From Echiichthys vipera (Eukaryota; Chordata; Actinopteri; Perciformes; Trachinidae): a DNA stretch of 64,000 nt. How positions within the stretch are numbered: the stretch's first letter is position 1; each line of letters starts with the position of its first letter. The notes below the pieces were generated by a model that was given only the letters and a program-made list of their open reading frames with translations, ran no database searches and was not told the DNA's origin. A program made the position numbers and the translations under genes. The DNA is taken from the NCBI GenBank assembly GCA_963691815.1, contig OY829650.1, positions 11,000,171 through 11,064,170 on the forward strand. The letters run 5' to 3'. Positions 26,199-39,270 of this stretch are shown piece after piece.

Positions 26199-26600
26199 GA
26201 AGGAATAATTCAATGTTTGGAAAACACATAGTTATTTGTTTTGTTAGATGTGTTTTGCAGAGGGAGCGATGAAAAGATCAATGCCACTCACACTCATGTA
26301 TCTGGATGCTGATTATGGAGCTAGATCTAGTGATGCTGCTGGTCGCCATGAAATTACAGGTCATAAGCCCTCGGTTAAACCACACCTTGTTGTTTTTACA
26401 TTTCTATTTGTGTAAGAGTTAAACAAAAAAGGTATATTGTGTTAATGAGTGGGCTTTTAAAGATCCTACTAGGCATATCTCTATTCGCCCTTCTTTTGGT
26501 CTTTACACTAAGCTAAACTAACCGACCCACAGTTCTAGCTCCATAGTTAATGCACAGACATGACAGCAGTATTGATCTTCCCATCTAACTGCTCACCGCT
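26199..26600. repeat. Fold-back dispersed repeat with inverted arms
   Basis: The plus-strand arm at about 26273-26325 ('aagatcaatgcc' through 'tatggagctaga') matches the reverse complement of about 26534-26579. About 210 bp of unrelated sequence lies between. The left end 'gaaggaataattcaatgttt' and the right arm's 'acactaagctaaactaacc' are words I know from an abundant percomorph repeat. No protein or clean terminal duplication was found. Confidence 0.6.
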
Positions 26601-27039
<439 letters not shown>

Positions 27040-27860
27040 CAGACATAGACAAATACACAAACATTCAATTCGGTTTTTATTTATAATGTGTCAAATCATA
27101 ACAGAAGTTATCACAGGACACTTTTCATATAAAGTGGGTCCAGACCACACTCTATTACGTGTATACATGGGCTCACACACATGTGACAAACCCAGACAGT
27201 CTCTTATTCCTTTTATGGCGGCACCTGTGCTTGGCTTTAAGTACATATTTCATGCCACATTACCCCTACTGGCAGCAAACGAGGAGAAGAAAGGGGGAGA
27301 CTGGGGGAGGCCGAGAGATGAAGCGAGGCAGTAAATGCAGACTCTTTTCTCTGCCGGCTGCATGTCTGCCTCTGCAGCCCCTTTACCTCTGCTGTCCTTT
27401 CTGTTCCCCTCTTATCTTTATCCCCCTGTTTCCTCTAGCTTAATATTTTTTAATGGTCAGGAACCAGAATGGGTCACGGGCTTGTTCCTGCTGGGTCCCC
27501 ACATGACAAGAGTAGTGATATGTTTTAATGAGTCTGGGACCCAGGGCATGAGATGAAATTTCTCATTTGGGTCTTACACTGAAAAAGCCTACATCTACCT
27601 TTAGCTGTCTCGCTCTCTCCACTTTCTCACTTTAAGTGTTTCACTCCATTTCTTCCGTTTCATCAACTCCATCTTGTTCTTTTTTTTCCTCTCATTTTTA
27701 ATTCTTGCTTTATCCGTCACAAAAGTCAACATTCAGGCTCAGTAACTTTGGCTTTGCTCTTTTCATTAAACATATTACTTACACAGATGTCTCAAATGGA
27801 ATATGTAGGTGTACTGTATGTAAAGCGTCCATCTGAGTAGAACTCTATGCTATTTTTCAC

Positions 27861-27895
<35 letters not shown>

Positions 27896-28683
27896 TGGTA
27901 TTTACTAACATTTAACTTTCCTTTTGTGGAGTTCAGTGAACTGAAGCCATGCTGGGAAAACGCTGCTTATATCATAACCTCACCAGTCCTCTTCATAGTC
28001 AGAAAAGAGCACTAAGGTCTTTAGACACTTGGTGTACACCACATGTGTTCGTCTGCTTGCTGAGAGAGTGCAAAGTCCTCTGACCATATGGCTTTGTTTC
28101 ACTGTTCAGTAAACTCCATTGCCTATGTGCTTTTTATCCATTAACTTGTTTTTAGGGACTGTGGCATGACCATATATGCATCTTGCATGCAACACTGCAT
28201 GAAACCTGGGATTTACGGCAGTTATTGTCACTGTATATTGCAGTGTAACCCCCAGCCAACTGGAAGTTTCAGTCAGCCACAGATAACTGCCAGGAATTGC
28301 AATAAACTCGCAGTCTAAGGGCGCACTCACACTGTCCATTCGTACTGTGACCCGTGCTTTAGGGTGATTGTCCCCCTGACCCTCAGGGATTTAGTTTTGT
28401 CATTGTTTTTGAATGTTTCATCCGTCCAATTCCAAATCTAAAGCAAACACTCCACCTCTACATCAAACCACCGGGCACATGAGTGAATGTGAATTGCAAT
28501 GTCCACATTGGTGTGGTGGTATTTTAATAGGTGGAAGTTTAAACCAGGCCAGCGTAAAACTGAAAGCATTGTACATTTTGATGGAAATAAAAGTCAATAG
28601 TACCTTTTTCTTCCCTTTAAAACATGCAGTTTTTAATTAGAACTTCTAGAGTTTGAAACTTGGCTAACTACAATGAATTTGAA
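27040..28683. other. Spacer, no gene seen
   Basis: Contains the TA array at 27864-27893. The frame at 26939-27334 starts inside the CT array and is not supported as a gene. About 28315-28560 has terminal-repeat-like words ('gggcgcactcacactgtcca') but no matching end. Confidence 0.5.
27864..27893. repeat. (AT)n microsatellite
   Basis: About 15 AT/TA units. Confidence 0.95.
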
Positions 28684-29295
28684 CCATAGACTGTATATAA
28701 AGATATAAACATGTCTCCACTTCCTCCCACTGTACAAAAATAAATCTGATATATATATTTTTTTTTTTCAGTGCTATAGGTATCCCACAAGTTGGAAAAT
28801 GGGATGTGTGGTTGTAAGTGGTCTATATCTGTTATTAAATGATATGTATTCAAGCTCTCTAATCTGAGACAAGTTGGCAGCACTAGGTGCATGAAATATA
28901 TTTTTATACACTCATGGAGATAGTCAAGATCATACAAGACTAACTCTGCCAGATAAAGATCTGTATTTCTCAGTATACCAGAATGGTGTCTGGTATACTG
29001 CTGGCCCACCGGAAGCATGCCGATACAGCTAATTTGTACTCAGGATGAGTAGTTTTTAGACTTGTTGTTACATGAGCAGTACACAAAGTACAGTCAACCA
29101 ATCCCCTCACTTACTTACTTAGTAAGTGCTTAGTCTACCTTTATTACCCAGCACCTTGGCAGACAGGAAGAGGGGAGAGACCATAGCTACAGTGCAGCAG
29201 CTAGGAGGGAGTATGGCGGAGGCAATGGCAGTATTTGTGTAATTACTCTTGCTGCCAGAGGGGGGAGTCAACAGTTCCACACTGTAGCTTTAATC
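28684..29295 (+). repeat. Degenerate 'atagactgta' repeat region
   Basis: The head 'ccatagactgtatataaaga' at 28684 matches the head of the copy at 12922. The far end 'ttgctgccagagggggg' to 'cacactgtagctttaa' (about 29248-29293) is also a word I know from teleost repeats. Whether both ends belong to one 610-bp element is inference. A perfect 10-bp hairpin (28971-29000) lies inside. Confidence 0.45.
28971..29000. other. Perfect 10-bp inverted repeat
   Basis: CAGTATACCA at 28971-28980 and TGGTATACTG at 28991-29000 are exact reverse complements around a 10-base loop. Confidence 0.9.
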
Positions 29296-32200
29296 AAATT
29301 TAAACTGAAGCTTATTGAAAAAATGTATGAAGTAACATAGTATCTGTTGGGTGCTGCCTGCTAATGAAGAAGTATCTGAATGAGTCAGGCTCTAACTGTC
29401 TTTAGTTAGATAGATAGCCATGGTCTGTCTCACTGAAGGGATTGGAAAGGTGATATGCTCAGCCTTTCTCATAAAACATTTAACGAGACTATAAGCTGGA
29501 ACCTCAGTAACCTTTACAGTGACCTCTCACTGTCTGATGAAGCTCATAAAATAAAGTTCCAAAATAGCACACATGTGAATGTTCACACCCGCACAGACAC
29601 ACATACTAAGGCCGATAATCACACTATTGAAACACAGAAGAGAGCGGGAGGAACACACAGGGTCCGTGTATGACAGGATATGCCTTAAAGCTCATTGGGG
29701 TCATTGTTTATAAGACCTTTATTAATGAGGAGTAACTGTTTCAATGTGATTCGGGTCAAATGTGCAATAAGTATTGATTAAAGCATATTGTTAACATACT
29801 GTGACCTCCAGGTCTAATTTAAATCAGTGCAGTGTGTTGCCAGCAAAACTTATAAATACAATATAACCAGTCAATAGGTAATTCAATACTGGGGACACAA
29901 CAGTCATATCAATGTGTGAAGACTTTCCAGTCCACACTAAAGTCACCAGCCAGAAATAAAAAGAGGAAATAATGGGGGTCATTAGCTATAAATGCAGTAT
30001 GCATTTTACTCTGCTGTATAGTATTGCAACAGTCATCTGATGCATTTACATGGACATAAATAACCTGTTCATGAGGCTCATACTGGTTACGATCATATTT
30101 ACGATATGGTGTTAACATGAGCACAGAGAGATTGGGTTATTCGTATTCCCTGTATTTGTAATAAATAGTACTAACCCAGTTACTGATTACTGTATTGCAT
30201 TTGTTCAGGTTGTAAAGTTGAAAACATAACAAATCAGCAACTAGCGATGAGAGAGACAGGTAATACACAACACTAATATTTTCTCTGCTCTGATCACTAA
30301 CAGCTGTCTGCTCTGACCGCATCCTCATCGTCTTGCTCTCTCTCTCAAATCTTTTCTTCATCGCTATAGAAGTCAGACTCTTCAGCTGCTGCCATTGTTT
30401 GAATTTCTGTTACTTTCTTAACTTACTTGCTGGAACCTTGATGCAAAAACACAGTTCACAAATGAGCATAAATGTGTATGAACGTGTGTGTGTGTGTGTG
30501 TGTGTTTGTGTGTACACACAAGGGTATTATGTATATTTGCATACCTGTGTTCACTGAAAATGTCTAGCAGCCTTGATAAATATTGGTGTTGATGTATGAG
30601 AACCTTTTGAGTTCAATTCTGAGGATTTGTTTGTTTTCATACCACTTTAAATATTATGTGCTCGTCTTTATGTGAATGCTGTTGAATTTTAGTAATATCT
30701 TTTCATACAATCTTTCAACAAGCAACAATTTTCCTGCTTTTATATATATCCTGCATTTCCCTGTAGCTTGTACTGTTATAGTGAGTATAAGGAACTGTCT
30801 CTGAGCTGTTGGTGTGTTATGATCTGCCATAGTAACAGAGAGAGGAAGAAACATGGCCAGAAAATAAGGCTAAATTTCCCCTGTGATCCAATGATGGCAG
30901 CCCTGACATAGCATAAGCTGAAGCAGCCATTCATCTCTGCAGGTTCCCAAGTTTTTGGTCTTGGTCAAAAGAAAAAAATGGATCATCAAACAAAGGACAA
31001 AGACGCATGTATATACTATACTATAATATAATATAAAACCGACCAAAAAAAGTCAAACCAAAGCACAGTGGTTGTTCTGTATTTCAGCTCCATAACAGAT
31101 GAAACTGAAAAGATTAATGGGTGTGCGTCACACAGTAACCTTTTTGTGTGCAAAGTACTTAATGCACAGCGAAAGCCTGCATTGATTTTTCTTATGGCAA
31201 ATTGAGCTTTTGTTGATAGATGCATATTCATCGTTTTGCCTTGTAAATAGATGTAATTGAAAAATACATCCTCGACTGTTGAAAACGGGCCAATTGCTTG
31301 GCCTCTTGTATTTCTTCTTGCAGCTTTGTCAAGAAACCTTCCTCCAAACAACCTCACACTCGACACTGTGCATCCTTGGGTTGTGAGCGATACGCCTGTC
31401 CCCTAACAATACCAGAGTATATACGTCATTTGTTAACAGCAAGCTATTTGGAAGCAAATCGTTCGTAGCAAATGCTTGAAATGTCCCTTTCAGTCTCTTT
31501 TTCGCCATCCGTTCTTAAATGTACTGCACTTAGCGAGTCCCCTCTCAACACAGTACATAGTGTGAATATAACAAACTATCTGAATACATATGTTCCATAG
31601 ATGAATGCTTGTTGATAAAATAAGACAGAACAGACAGACTCTTTTCATTTTAGCTAGATAGATGTATAATGGATCTAATGATTAACAGAGACCTTGCCCT
31701 GCATTGCTTCATCTGCTCTCTGGTTGTTCCTGTCTTCCAGTAGGCATACCACTCTTACTTTGTGTCTCCTCTTCTTGTCTCTTCTTTTGCAAACATGTGC
31801 CCCATCACCACCACCATATATAAACACTCTCTTTGACTCTGTCTCCAGTCTCATCCTGTCGCTTTCCCACAATTTGTCTGTTTATCACTCTTCTTCTCCT
31901 TTCTCAGTTTCCCTGTTTCAATTGCTTGTCTCCATTTCTGTTTATTGCTCAATATGTCCTTCTTAATCATCACCATCCCTCACTCTGTCTCTTTCTCAAG
32001 TAGAGAAAGAATCCCCTCTCTTTTTCCAACAGCAAGTCATTAACTTCCAACCCGGGCTACTGAAAGATTTTTGTGCAGTAATGGTCTCTGTTCTGTGTGC
32101 CTGAATCAGCTGCAGAGATGTGTAAAGTAATTACTACTGAAATATCCATCCCACTGTTGACTCCTTTGAGAAAACGTATTAGTTCCTCCTTTTGTTTCAG

Positions 32201-33225
32201 ATATATTCTGGACGCCTAATATTGTTGAAAACTTCATGTTCTTCATAAGTTATTGTCACCCTATTCTCATACCTTTTTAAACAATAATGAACTCAGATTC
32301 CTAGTTTTATAGTAATTTTCTCGAAAGCTGATGATATATCATAGCAGGTCTACTGCACATCACGGTTTAGATCACAACCTTGTAGAAATTCTCTGTTGGC
32401 ATTGATTTAGGACCAGTTATTATAATATCTGAATAAATAATAAAAACAGAGCAGCAAGACTAAAAGTAAAGATGTAAATGTTTTTTTATTAGGTGTAGCT
32501 ATGTAAAAAAATAAATAAATAAATCACATACTCTGTAGTAAATAAAATGTGGTGAAGCAAATTTACTTTTGGGTGCTGGTAACAAGTTTTACAAAGCAGA
32601 AGCTCAGTGATAATGTGAGGTATGTTAAAAGTACAATCAGTGACTAAAACATTGGCTAAAAATTGACACAACACAATCAAAGGTCTGTTGGCATTTGTAT
32701 TGTTTGTAATAGCAGTAAAATAGGTCTACATTTTGCCCAAGAACACAAGCAAAGCTTATTTCTCGTTTATGTGAACAATATTACATTATCTAATATACCT
32801 GTGAAGATCCAGACATGTCTTAAAGACCTCAGGAGTTTCGTCCATAACCTTTTCAATTTTATGAAGTCTTAAAACTCACATCATGGCTTTAGGCCTGTGT
32901 CTAGGTGATGACGACTGTAATCTCTCCATCTGAGGAGGACAGCTTGACATGTAGCTATTGGTATTGGGCATTTTGTTAACACAGTTTGGAATATACTGTA
33001 CCAAAGTCATTAAGAACAAATTCTAAGGTAAATGCAGGGACATATTTCACACTTTTGTGGCATTTAGAAGTAAGAAATAACAGTATTAATTTATTCAAGC
33101 ACATTTTATTTGGTTCAAAATATGCATTAATAGAGCAGGGGCTTATTTTAATCCGTACCATGCCAAATATGATCAGGCTTTATATAAAATCTGAGTGCAT
33201 TGGAATTAATGGAATAGTTGAATTA
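29296..33225. other. 3.9-kb spacer, no gene seen
   Basis: AT-rich. It holds a short TG array (30484-30513), a pyrimidine-rich tract (about 31750-32030) and an (AAAT)n run (about 32505-32523). Open frames are short and without domains. Confidence 0.55.
30484..30513. repeat. Short (TG)n
   Basis: About 14 TG units with one TTTG variant. Confidence 0.94.
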
Positions 33226-34556
33226 ATAGGGCGGAGGCCCTATTGAAATTGTGCAGTTTATTATTATTCCCGTAATTCTTCATGCCCATATATCGCCCCT
33301 TTCGCAAACTTGAAAAGTTGTCTAACTTTGCATGTCCCTCCGGCTGGATCCAGAATTCAATGTTTTTGGGTGGTCGCACATGGTCGACGCAAAATGGCGA
33401 AATAGCGCCCCCTAAAAACTTTCAAAATCCCATAAGGAAGTCAGGTCACTTTGTCCAACGCACACAAAAATCAATACACAATGATGGTAAGGTCTCTGAT
33501 GGGCGTCGCAAAATGACACCATAGTGCCCCTCCCCAAAGTGCTTTTTTTTTCTCAGTTCACCTCGGGGGTGAAAAGATAGTTAAGGAACACAATGTGTTG
33601 TTGCAATGTAGTTTACTATCGATGGCAAATACACAAGATGCTAATCTGGTGCACTGGGAGGATTTGGGCCGTGAGGGTTGGTGTTTAACAGTCTATGGGC
33701 ATGGTACTGTGTTGAATATGTCATATGTATTTCATATATCATAAATGGTGGCTGCCTGCACTTGACTCCTGGAGCCCGTTTAATATCTGCTACAGACACA
33801 GGAAATTTAAAAAAAAAAAATAATCCTAACACTGACTCCCACTCCTGTTTATCTATTAACGTGTTCTGTTAGCATAACTCCCGGGTGGTGGTGCCAATGT
33901 TGCTAATTCAGTAAACCTCAACAAGATGGAAGTATCCCCCCAGCGTCATATCAATGCCCTTTTTTGGTAATAGGAAATGAGGCGGAGATAAAGTTTGACA
34001 AGATGGTGGCTCCCAGACGAGTACGAAAGGATCAAGTTGAGAGAACGGGCCTCGGCAGAGAGGCTACTTCGGTTTTTTAAACAGTCTATGGTTGTATCTT
34101 AACTAAACAGTACTGGGGATTTTATCCAATCCACTTCGCCTCCATATGGTCAAAGGCGCTCTCGCTGATGTCGCCCCCTTGTGGAACCAGGAAGTAACAT
34201 TTTTTACATAGACATTGTCCAATTTCCTCCAAACTTCACGTGTGATGACGGTCCGCCCTTGAACACACCAGGACATGTTTGGTTATGCTCCTACTGCCCC
34301 CTGGTGGATGAACCATCCACTTGTCATAACTCCTTCATGCATTGTCCGATTTGCTCCAAACTTCACGTGTGATGTGGGACCGCCCCTGAACGCACTCATC
34401 CACAACTGCTTAGCACTAGCTGGTGGATGAACGAAACATTGCATTTTTGCCTCCTTCCTGTTTTTTTCTCCCTTCTCACTTCACACCACAGCCCTGACAT
34501 GCATCAGGCCCTGTGGTTGTGTGGATGAGTGACTTTAACTATTATTATTATTATTT
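33226..34556. repeat. Composite repeat starting with a palindrome, interrupted
   Basis: It opens with AATAGGGC-ggag-GCCCTATT (33226-33245), a perfect 8-bp palindrome. Then come 'gaaattgtgcag' and 'ttattattatt', a layout I recall from an unclassified teleost repeat with frequent 'gcgccccct' words (seen near 33406). A right portion at about 34140-34556 contains two modules ('attgtcc' through 'acttcacgtgtgatg') at 34214 and 34341, 127 bp apart, and ends in (ATT)n. The segment 33691-34093 is a different family and appears to be inserted. No protein is encoded. Confidence 0.6.
33691..34093 (-). repeat. 'atagactgta' repeat, copy nested in another repeat
   Basis: In reverse orientation, about 33930-34005 matches 12982-13050 ('ccatcttgtca..acttt', 'cctcatttcct', 'ttaccaaaaaagggcattga'). 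The head word 'aacagtctatgg' occurs twice in the same direction, at about 33690 and 34080, bounding the segment. Either two heads are arranged in tandem or these are target-site-like direct repeats. Confidence 0.65.
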
Positions 34557-35839
34557 TTATATAAATTTTTCAAGGTAAAGATTAAAGATGAAATGATGCT
34601 AGTTAGCGCTTGCCCCCTATATACATGCACTCTCTTAGTTACATACTGAATCAACCCTCACACTTCCTACCAGACTACTTACCTTTTGCTTCTTTTTCAT
34701 GAACCACTTTTCTTCTCTATTCAACTGGGTATTAATTATGTCTGCTGTTGTAAATTCAGTCTATTCACCACAGGATCAGGGCTAAGAAGCATAGTCACAC
34801 ACTCAAGGCCATTCAGTTGAGACTGTAGCAAACTGAAGAATGAGCCCTGCTCTTCAACATATTTCCTCCTTGGGCGTTTTAATGAGAGGACCAGAGAAGA
34901 TGATGCTCGATATTCCAACTGATGAAAAAACAGGTAGTTAAACCTGTCTTTTCATCTCTGTCTGTGACACACTCAGCTGCACACTTAGGTTCTCTTAAAT
35001 TTCTATCATTAAAACCTTTCATTATCCTTGTTAATCCCTCTTTCTCATGTCCAGTGAGCGTAGGCCGTAAAATGGAATTGAACAGATCTGTTCACAGACC
35101 CTCTTTTCTTCTCCTATGCTGTTCCTTGTATGCCCTTTGAAAGAGCCGAATTAGCTTTCGCCTGTAGCAGCAATGAGTCTGCCTCTCGTTCCTTTCAGTC
35201 TCTCTTTCTACCGTCAAATAACCCACTTTGCTGCTCAGCACTGATATGATTACACTCCTTTTCAGCTGGATTTAACACTGAAGTCAGGGTACGTTGCTCT
35301 GGTAAGACAGTGAAAGGAATTCTGGGAACATGGACAGTCCCATTTCCTGTTCAAGTCACACAATAAAAGAATATGAAAAGACAAAAGTACAATCAAAGAC
35401 AGAATTAAAAGTGACAACCAAGGGGGCTATGCAGTAAGGAGAAATAGTCATAGAATTTAATTTACATAACAGGATGTGAATGGGAAGAGAGATGAGCTAG
35501 GGTAGAATTGGATGAGTTTAATTTTTACCATCACAGTTACTATTTTCCTCTGTGAGAAAGTTTAAACAGCTTTAGGCAGCTTTGGTGAAATGAAAAAAAA
35601 AATGAAAATAGGCTACAGCATCAGTCTAAAACCTTAGAGGACAGAAAAGAGACAGAGACAGAGAGTGAGAGATTACCAAAGAAGAGAGCCAGAGATAGAG
35701 ATTAGGGAACATTGGCCATTGATGTCAGAAAATAACTATTTTGTAGTTAATTAAAATATGTCTGTAACGGATCTGTGTCACCAGTCGGACAGTTTTTGGC
35801 TAAATTCTATCAAACTTTCTGTTCAACCTACAAATATAA
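34557..35839. other. Spacer, no gene seen
   Basis: Mixed sequence with pyrimidine-rich and purine-rich (about 35640-35700) patches. No gene or repeat recognised. Confidence 0.55.
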
Positions 35840-35899
35840 ACCTGGTTATACTGTCAGTAGCATATGCTTGTCTGCTAAGATTAAGCCATGCAAGTCTAA
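35840..35899 (+). pseudogene. 18S rRNA 5'-end fragment
   Basis: About 60 bases resemble the extreme 5' end of eukaryotic 18S rRNA: 'acctggtt', then 'cagtagcatatgcttgtct', then 'aagattaagccatgca' and 'gtctaa'. Similarity starts at about nucleotide 2 of the rRNA and stops near nucleotide 60, with a few substitutions, one missing base and one inserted base. The flanks do not continue as rDNA. It cannot be a functional rRNA gene. It is probably a retroposed or inserted rRNA piece. The comparison is from memory of the conserved 18S sequence. Confidence 0.75.
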
Positions 35900-37918
35900 C
35901 ATTATGATGTTGTGATCTTTTGACTTAATTTAATGGTATAAAACTAAAGTCTAACTTCTTATCATTGTAACCATTTATAATTTAAACGGCCTAATTTAGC
36001 GTTGTGTTTACAAGAGTTGTCAAAAGGACGCCAGCGTGGGTGAACCACCACCTGATCCACTCAGGCTGAGTGTTGCACAAATGTTTTTATTGCTTTCTCT
36101 TATCAAGGTCACTTTCGTATACAAATTTGACATGTCATTTCCCATGTACAAATATGAAATTTCACTTGAAGTGTGTAAATAAATTCTACTTGCACTTCAT
36201 AGGCAATCACCCAGTAAAAGCATCAGGAAAAGACTGGAAACTGCAGCAGACAAGATCCGTCCGGATAGGGATAATACATGACAACCACGTCCGACTAGTT
36301 ATACAGTTACGTTAACGTTCACTTTGCACAAAATGTAATGCAATCAAGAACATTTTCCCGTGAGAGTGACAACATAAATCCAAAAACATGATACATGTTT
36401 CTACAGTTAAGGCATGGTAGGTCATCCTAGTTTTTGAGGTGTGTCCTCCACCGTTGGCACTCTTCTTCCCTTGTTGGCTGTCACTCGTGTTCTTGTTACG
36501 GCGGTTAGTGTGTGCATGTAAAAGTGTAGGTCTCTGTATATGTTTTCATGCAGCTGTAGCGACACAATCAAAGTGCTGCTGTATTGATGCCTATAATACA
36601 CAGGTTTGAGCTTTGAGCAGTCAGGTCTTGAGTCACCTCAGGGGAAAAAAGCTCCATGTTGAGCTTACTGACAGCCCCTCTCACGTCTCATTTTGTGGTG
36701 GTAACATCAACACAATACACACATCTGCAGCTGTGTTTATGCTCTATTTGGGAAGTATACCACATATTCTACACTGTATGAACTAGGAATGCATCAGTCT
36801 CCTATTCTCTCCGGGCGTAAACACTGTAGGGCAATAGGGGTCACTTTGATACTGTTGCTAGCCTGCACCTGACATTGTTATAGTAGCTTCTCAATATACT
36901 ACAGGAGGAATCATCAAGCAAGCCTGTAAATGCTCTCTCATTCTTATAGGTAGCTTTTTCTGTTCATTTCTCTTTTCCTTTTCTTACATTCTGCCTTTCT
37001 CTAGTGATTATCTAGTGCATTATATCCAACCCTGAAGATCCCTAAAAAACATCCAAATAGTTGGTGACATGGCAAAAATCCTCTTAGGCAATTTAATATC
37101 ATGGCAGCAATGGCAAAAAGTATCTTAATACACAACATGTTCTGGAAATTGAACATTCGATAAAAAAATTAGAATAATTACAACATTACATTTTTATGGC
37201 CATGCAGTGCAAAACTTAGTAATAGTTAAAGTAATAGTAGTGGAGTTTAGCTGACCTGACAGGGAGTTTACACACACATATTACGCATGTTGTGTTTACG
37301 ATTCTGATATTTTTCCTTGTCGTGAAATTGGATTCTTACCAGCCTTGCCAACGATGCTGGTATTGTTTCGGCTAAATGTGGTCCTGGAGACTTCTAGTGG
37401 CTAAATGTTTTGAGTACTTTGTGGAAAAATATTGTAATATTATGGATAAATAAAAATCATGTATCATATTTGTGTTGACTGAAAATCAGCTTTAAGACCA
37501 TCTGTTATGGTACATTTGAAACACAAGTATTTATATAGTGATTACCCAAATCTCATTACATCTCAATCAATTTAATCTCAACCATCCCATGCTTTGGCAT
37601 AATTTATTTGAAATAGAATCACATTTACTCAGAGCAGATGTAAATGCCTTTGCCTTCCAATGTGATGCATTGTTGTTAACTGATGGAAGAATGGAGCAGA
37701 GGGACAAACAGGCATATGAAAAGAAAGCTAGGGAGCAAGAAGGCACAGTTGGCTCTTATCTTGGGGCAATGAAGGGGATGAAGCATTATCTATTGTCTCA
37801 AATAGCAGGCACAACAATTTTAATCCATAATCTATAATATACTTGGTGGATTACAGGTATTGAGCTATTATTGGGTTTATTCACGTCTCTCCAACCAATT
37901 TTGAGCTACTTTGTTGGA
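35900..37918. other. 2-kb spacer, no gene seen
   Basis: AT-rich. The 81-codon frame at 36070-36315 and the 99-codon frame at 37538-37837 show no recognised domain. Confidence 0.55.

Positions 37919-38004
<86 letters not shown>
37919..38004. repeat. (TG)n microsatellite
   Basis: About 43 TG units with one TATG interruption near 37958. It is followed by GAGAGC-type sequence and then by the 35-bp duplicated block at 38023. Confidence 0.97.
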
Positions 38005-38007
<3 letters not shown>

Positions 38008-38022
38008 AGAGTGAGAGCGAGA

Positions 38023-38057
38023 GCGCAGACTATAATGGCACAATAGGAATACCACAG
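38023..38057 (+). repeat. 35-bp duplicated block, copy 1
   Basis: This block ('gcgcagactataatggcaca' and 15 more bases ending 'accacag') is base-for-base identical to 42999-43033. Both copies follow a TG-rich array in the same orientation. Downstream the two loci diverge. No function recognised. Confidence 0.95.
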
Positions 38058-38171
38058 TATGCTTATCACTTACCCAATTATGTGGGATTGCAAAACTAAT
38101 CTACAACTCTATTAAAACAAGAGACCCTACAGCTCAGGGTCAAACAAAAACAAATTACATTACCCCGACAG

Positions 38172-38201
38172 CCCCCCCCCCACACACACACACACACACA
38201 C
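38172..38201. repeat. Poly-C run joined to (CA)n
   Basis: Ten C residues run directly into about ten CA units, the same junction type as at 5254-5278. Confidence 0.95.
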
Positions 38202-38989
38202 GCACTTCACTTTTCCTAATACACTGTGCCATTCTGTCAACCAGACTTGTTGCCATTCACCCATATCTTCACTGAAATTTTAGAAGAGCAGCCGTGCATT
38301 GTTCAAATCAGCTCTATGGATATGTAGTTACTCTTTAAAAGAAAAACCCTCCCAGTTTCATTAAAAAAACTTGATTTGATAGAAAGACAGGACAGTGTTT
38401 CCTGTCTGCTCTGAAAATACATCAGAACGTTTCACATGTGATTCATTACACTGTTCTCTGAATGCGTTAGTGAGTGATTGAGTGAGAGACAGAGAGATGT
38501 GAACATAAGAATAATTTTTTTCTTTCGAAATTGCTATAAATTATTAAAATAGGATTAAAGTAATCTTCAATTTGAATAAATGCTACTTTGCACACATTAT
38601 ATTTAATGTAGATTTGACCGGTAAAATACAATGTTCATATGATCTATTATGTGATTGGTGTTGACAGGCCGCAGCAGTCCAAATCCAGTGATTCAATTAT
38701 GATTTCTGTATTGTGTTCTTGAGACATTTTGGCAAGCAAAAGGACTGTGTTTGTTCATGCATACCACAAACAACGCAAAAAAACATGACAAAAACATTTT
38801 GTGTGATAACAAACGTTGGAATCCATTTGAGGCAGAGATACCACTTCAGTGCTTTTGCGATTTGTGTCAAGTTCATGTCCACAAATCATGTTTTTTGCTT
38901 GAGTTCACGACATTAACCACATCCTCCCCATGTTTGAAAAAGCAACTGTGGTAGTGTCATAGATTGAGATGCAGGGCAACCCAAGTGAT
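38202..38989. other. Spacer, no gene seen
   Basis: AT-rich sequence. Overlapping frames at 38697-38954 on both strands are chance. Confidence 0.55.
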
Positions 38990-39270
38990 GGATAGATCTG
39001 GGCGATAAGAATAAAAATGTATCATCTATTACTGAAATCGTATAGTGTTGAAATAAATCATTATATTGTTATTTACCATTACAACATCTAAATTGACTAT
39101 AACAAGCACATTTGCCAACTATTTAATTCACAACGCAGTATACACAAATAGGCTTTACCATGTGGTTATTTCATAAAGACAAAACTTTTAGGTTAACATG
39201 CTACTGTATATCATGATATATATTGTCATCGAGATATAAAATTACCTATATCAAGGTAGACGATTTTGTC
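38990..39270. repeat. Possible degenerate hAT-like non-autonomous element
   Basis: 'ctgggcgataagaataaaaatgt' at about 38998 resembles the start of teleost elements built from 'ctgggcgata' ends and internal 'gatat' words. 'tatatcatgatatatattgtcatcgagatat' lies near 39208-39237. The expected 'tatcgcccag' right end is not visible, so this is a weak call. Confidence 0.3.

Noticed and set aside
28485..28515. Similarity to 5.8S rRNA ('aatgtgaattgca' then 'cacattg')
   Set aside because: Only about 13 contiguous bases match and the surrounding 5.8S sequence is absent, so it is probably chance, unlike the 18S match at 35840.
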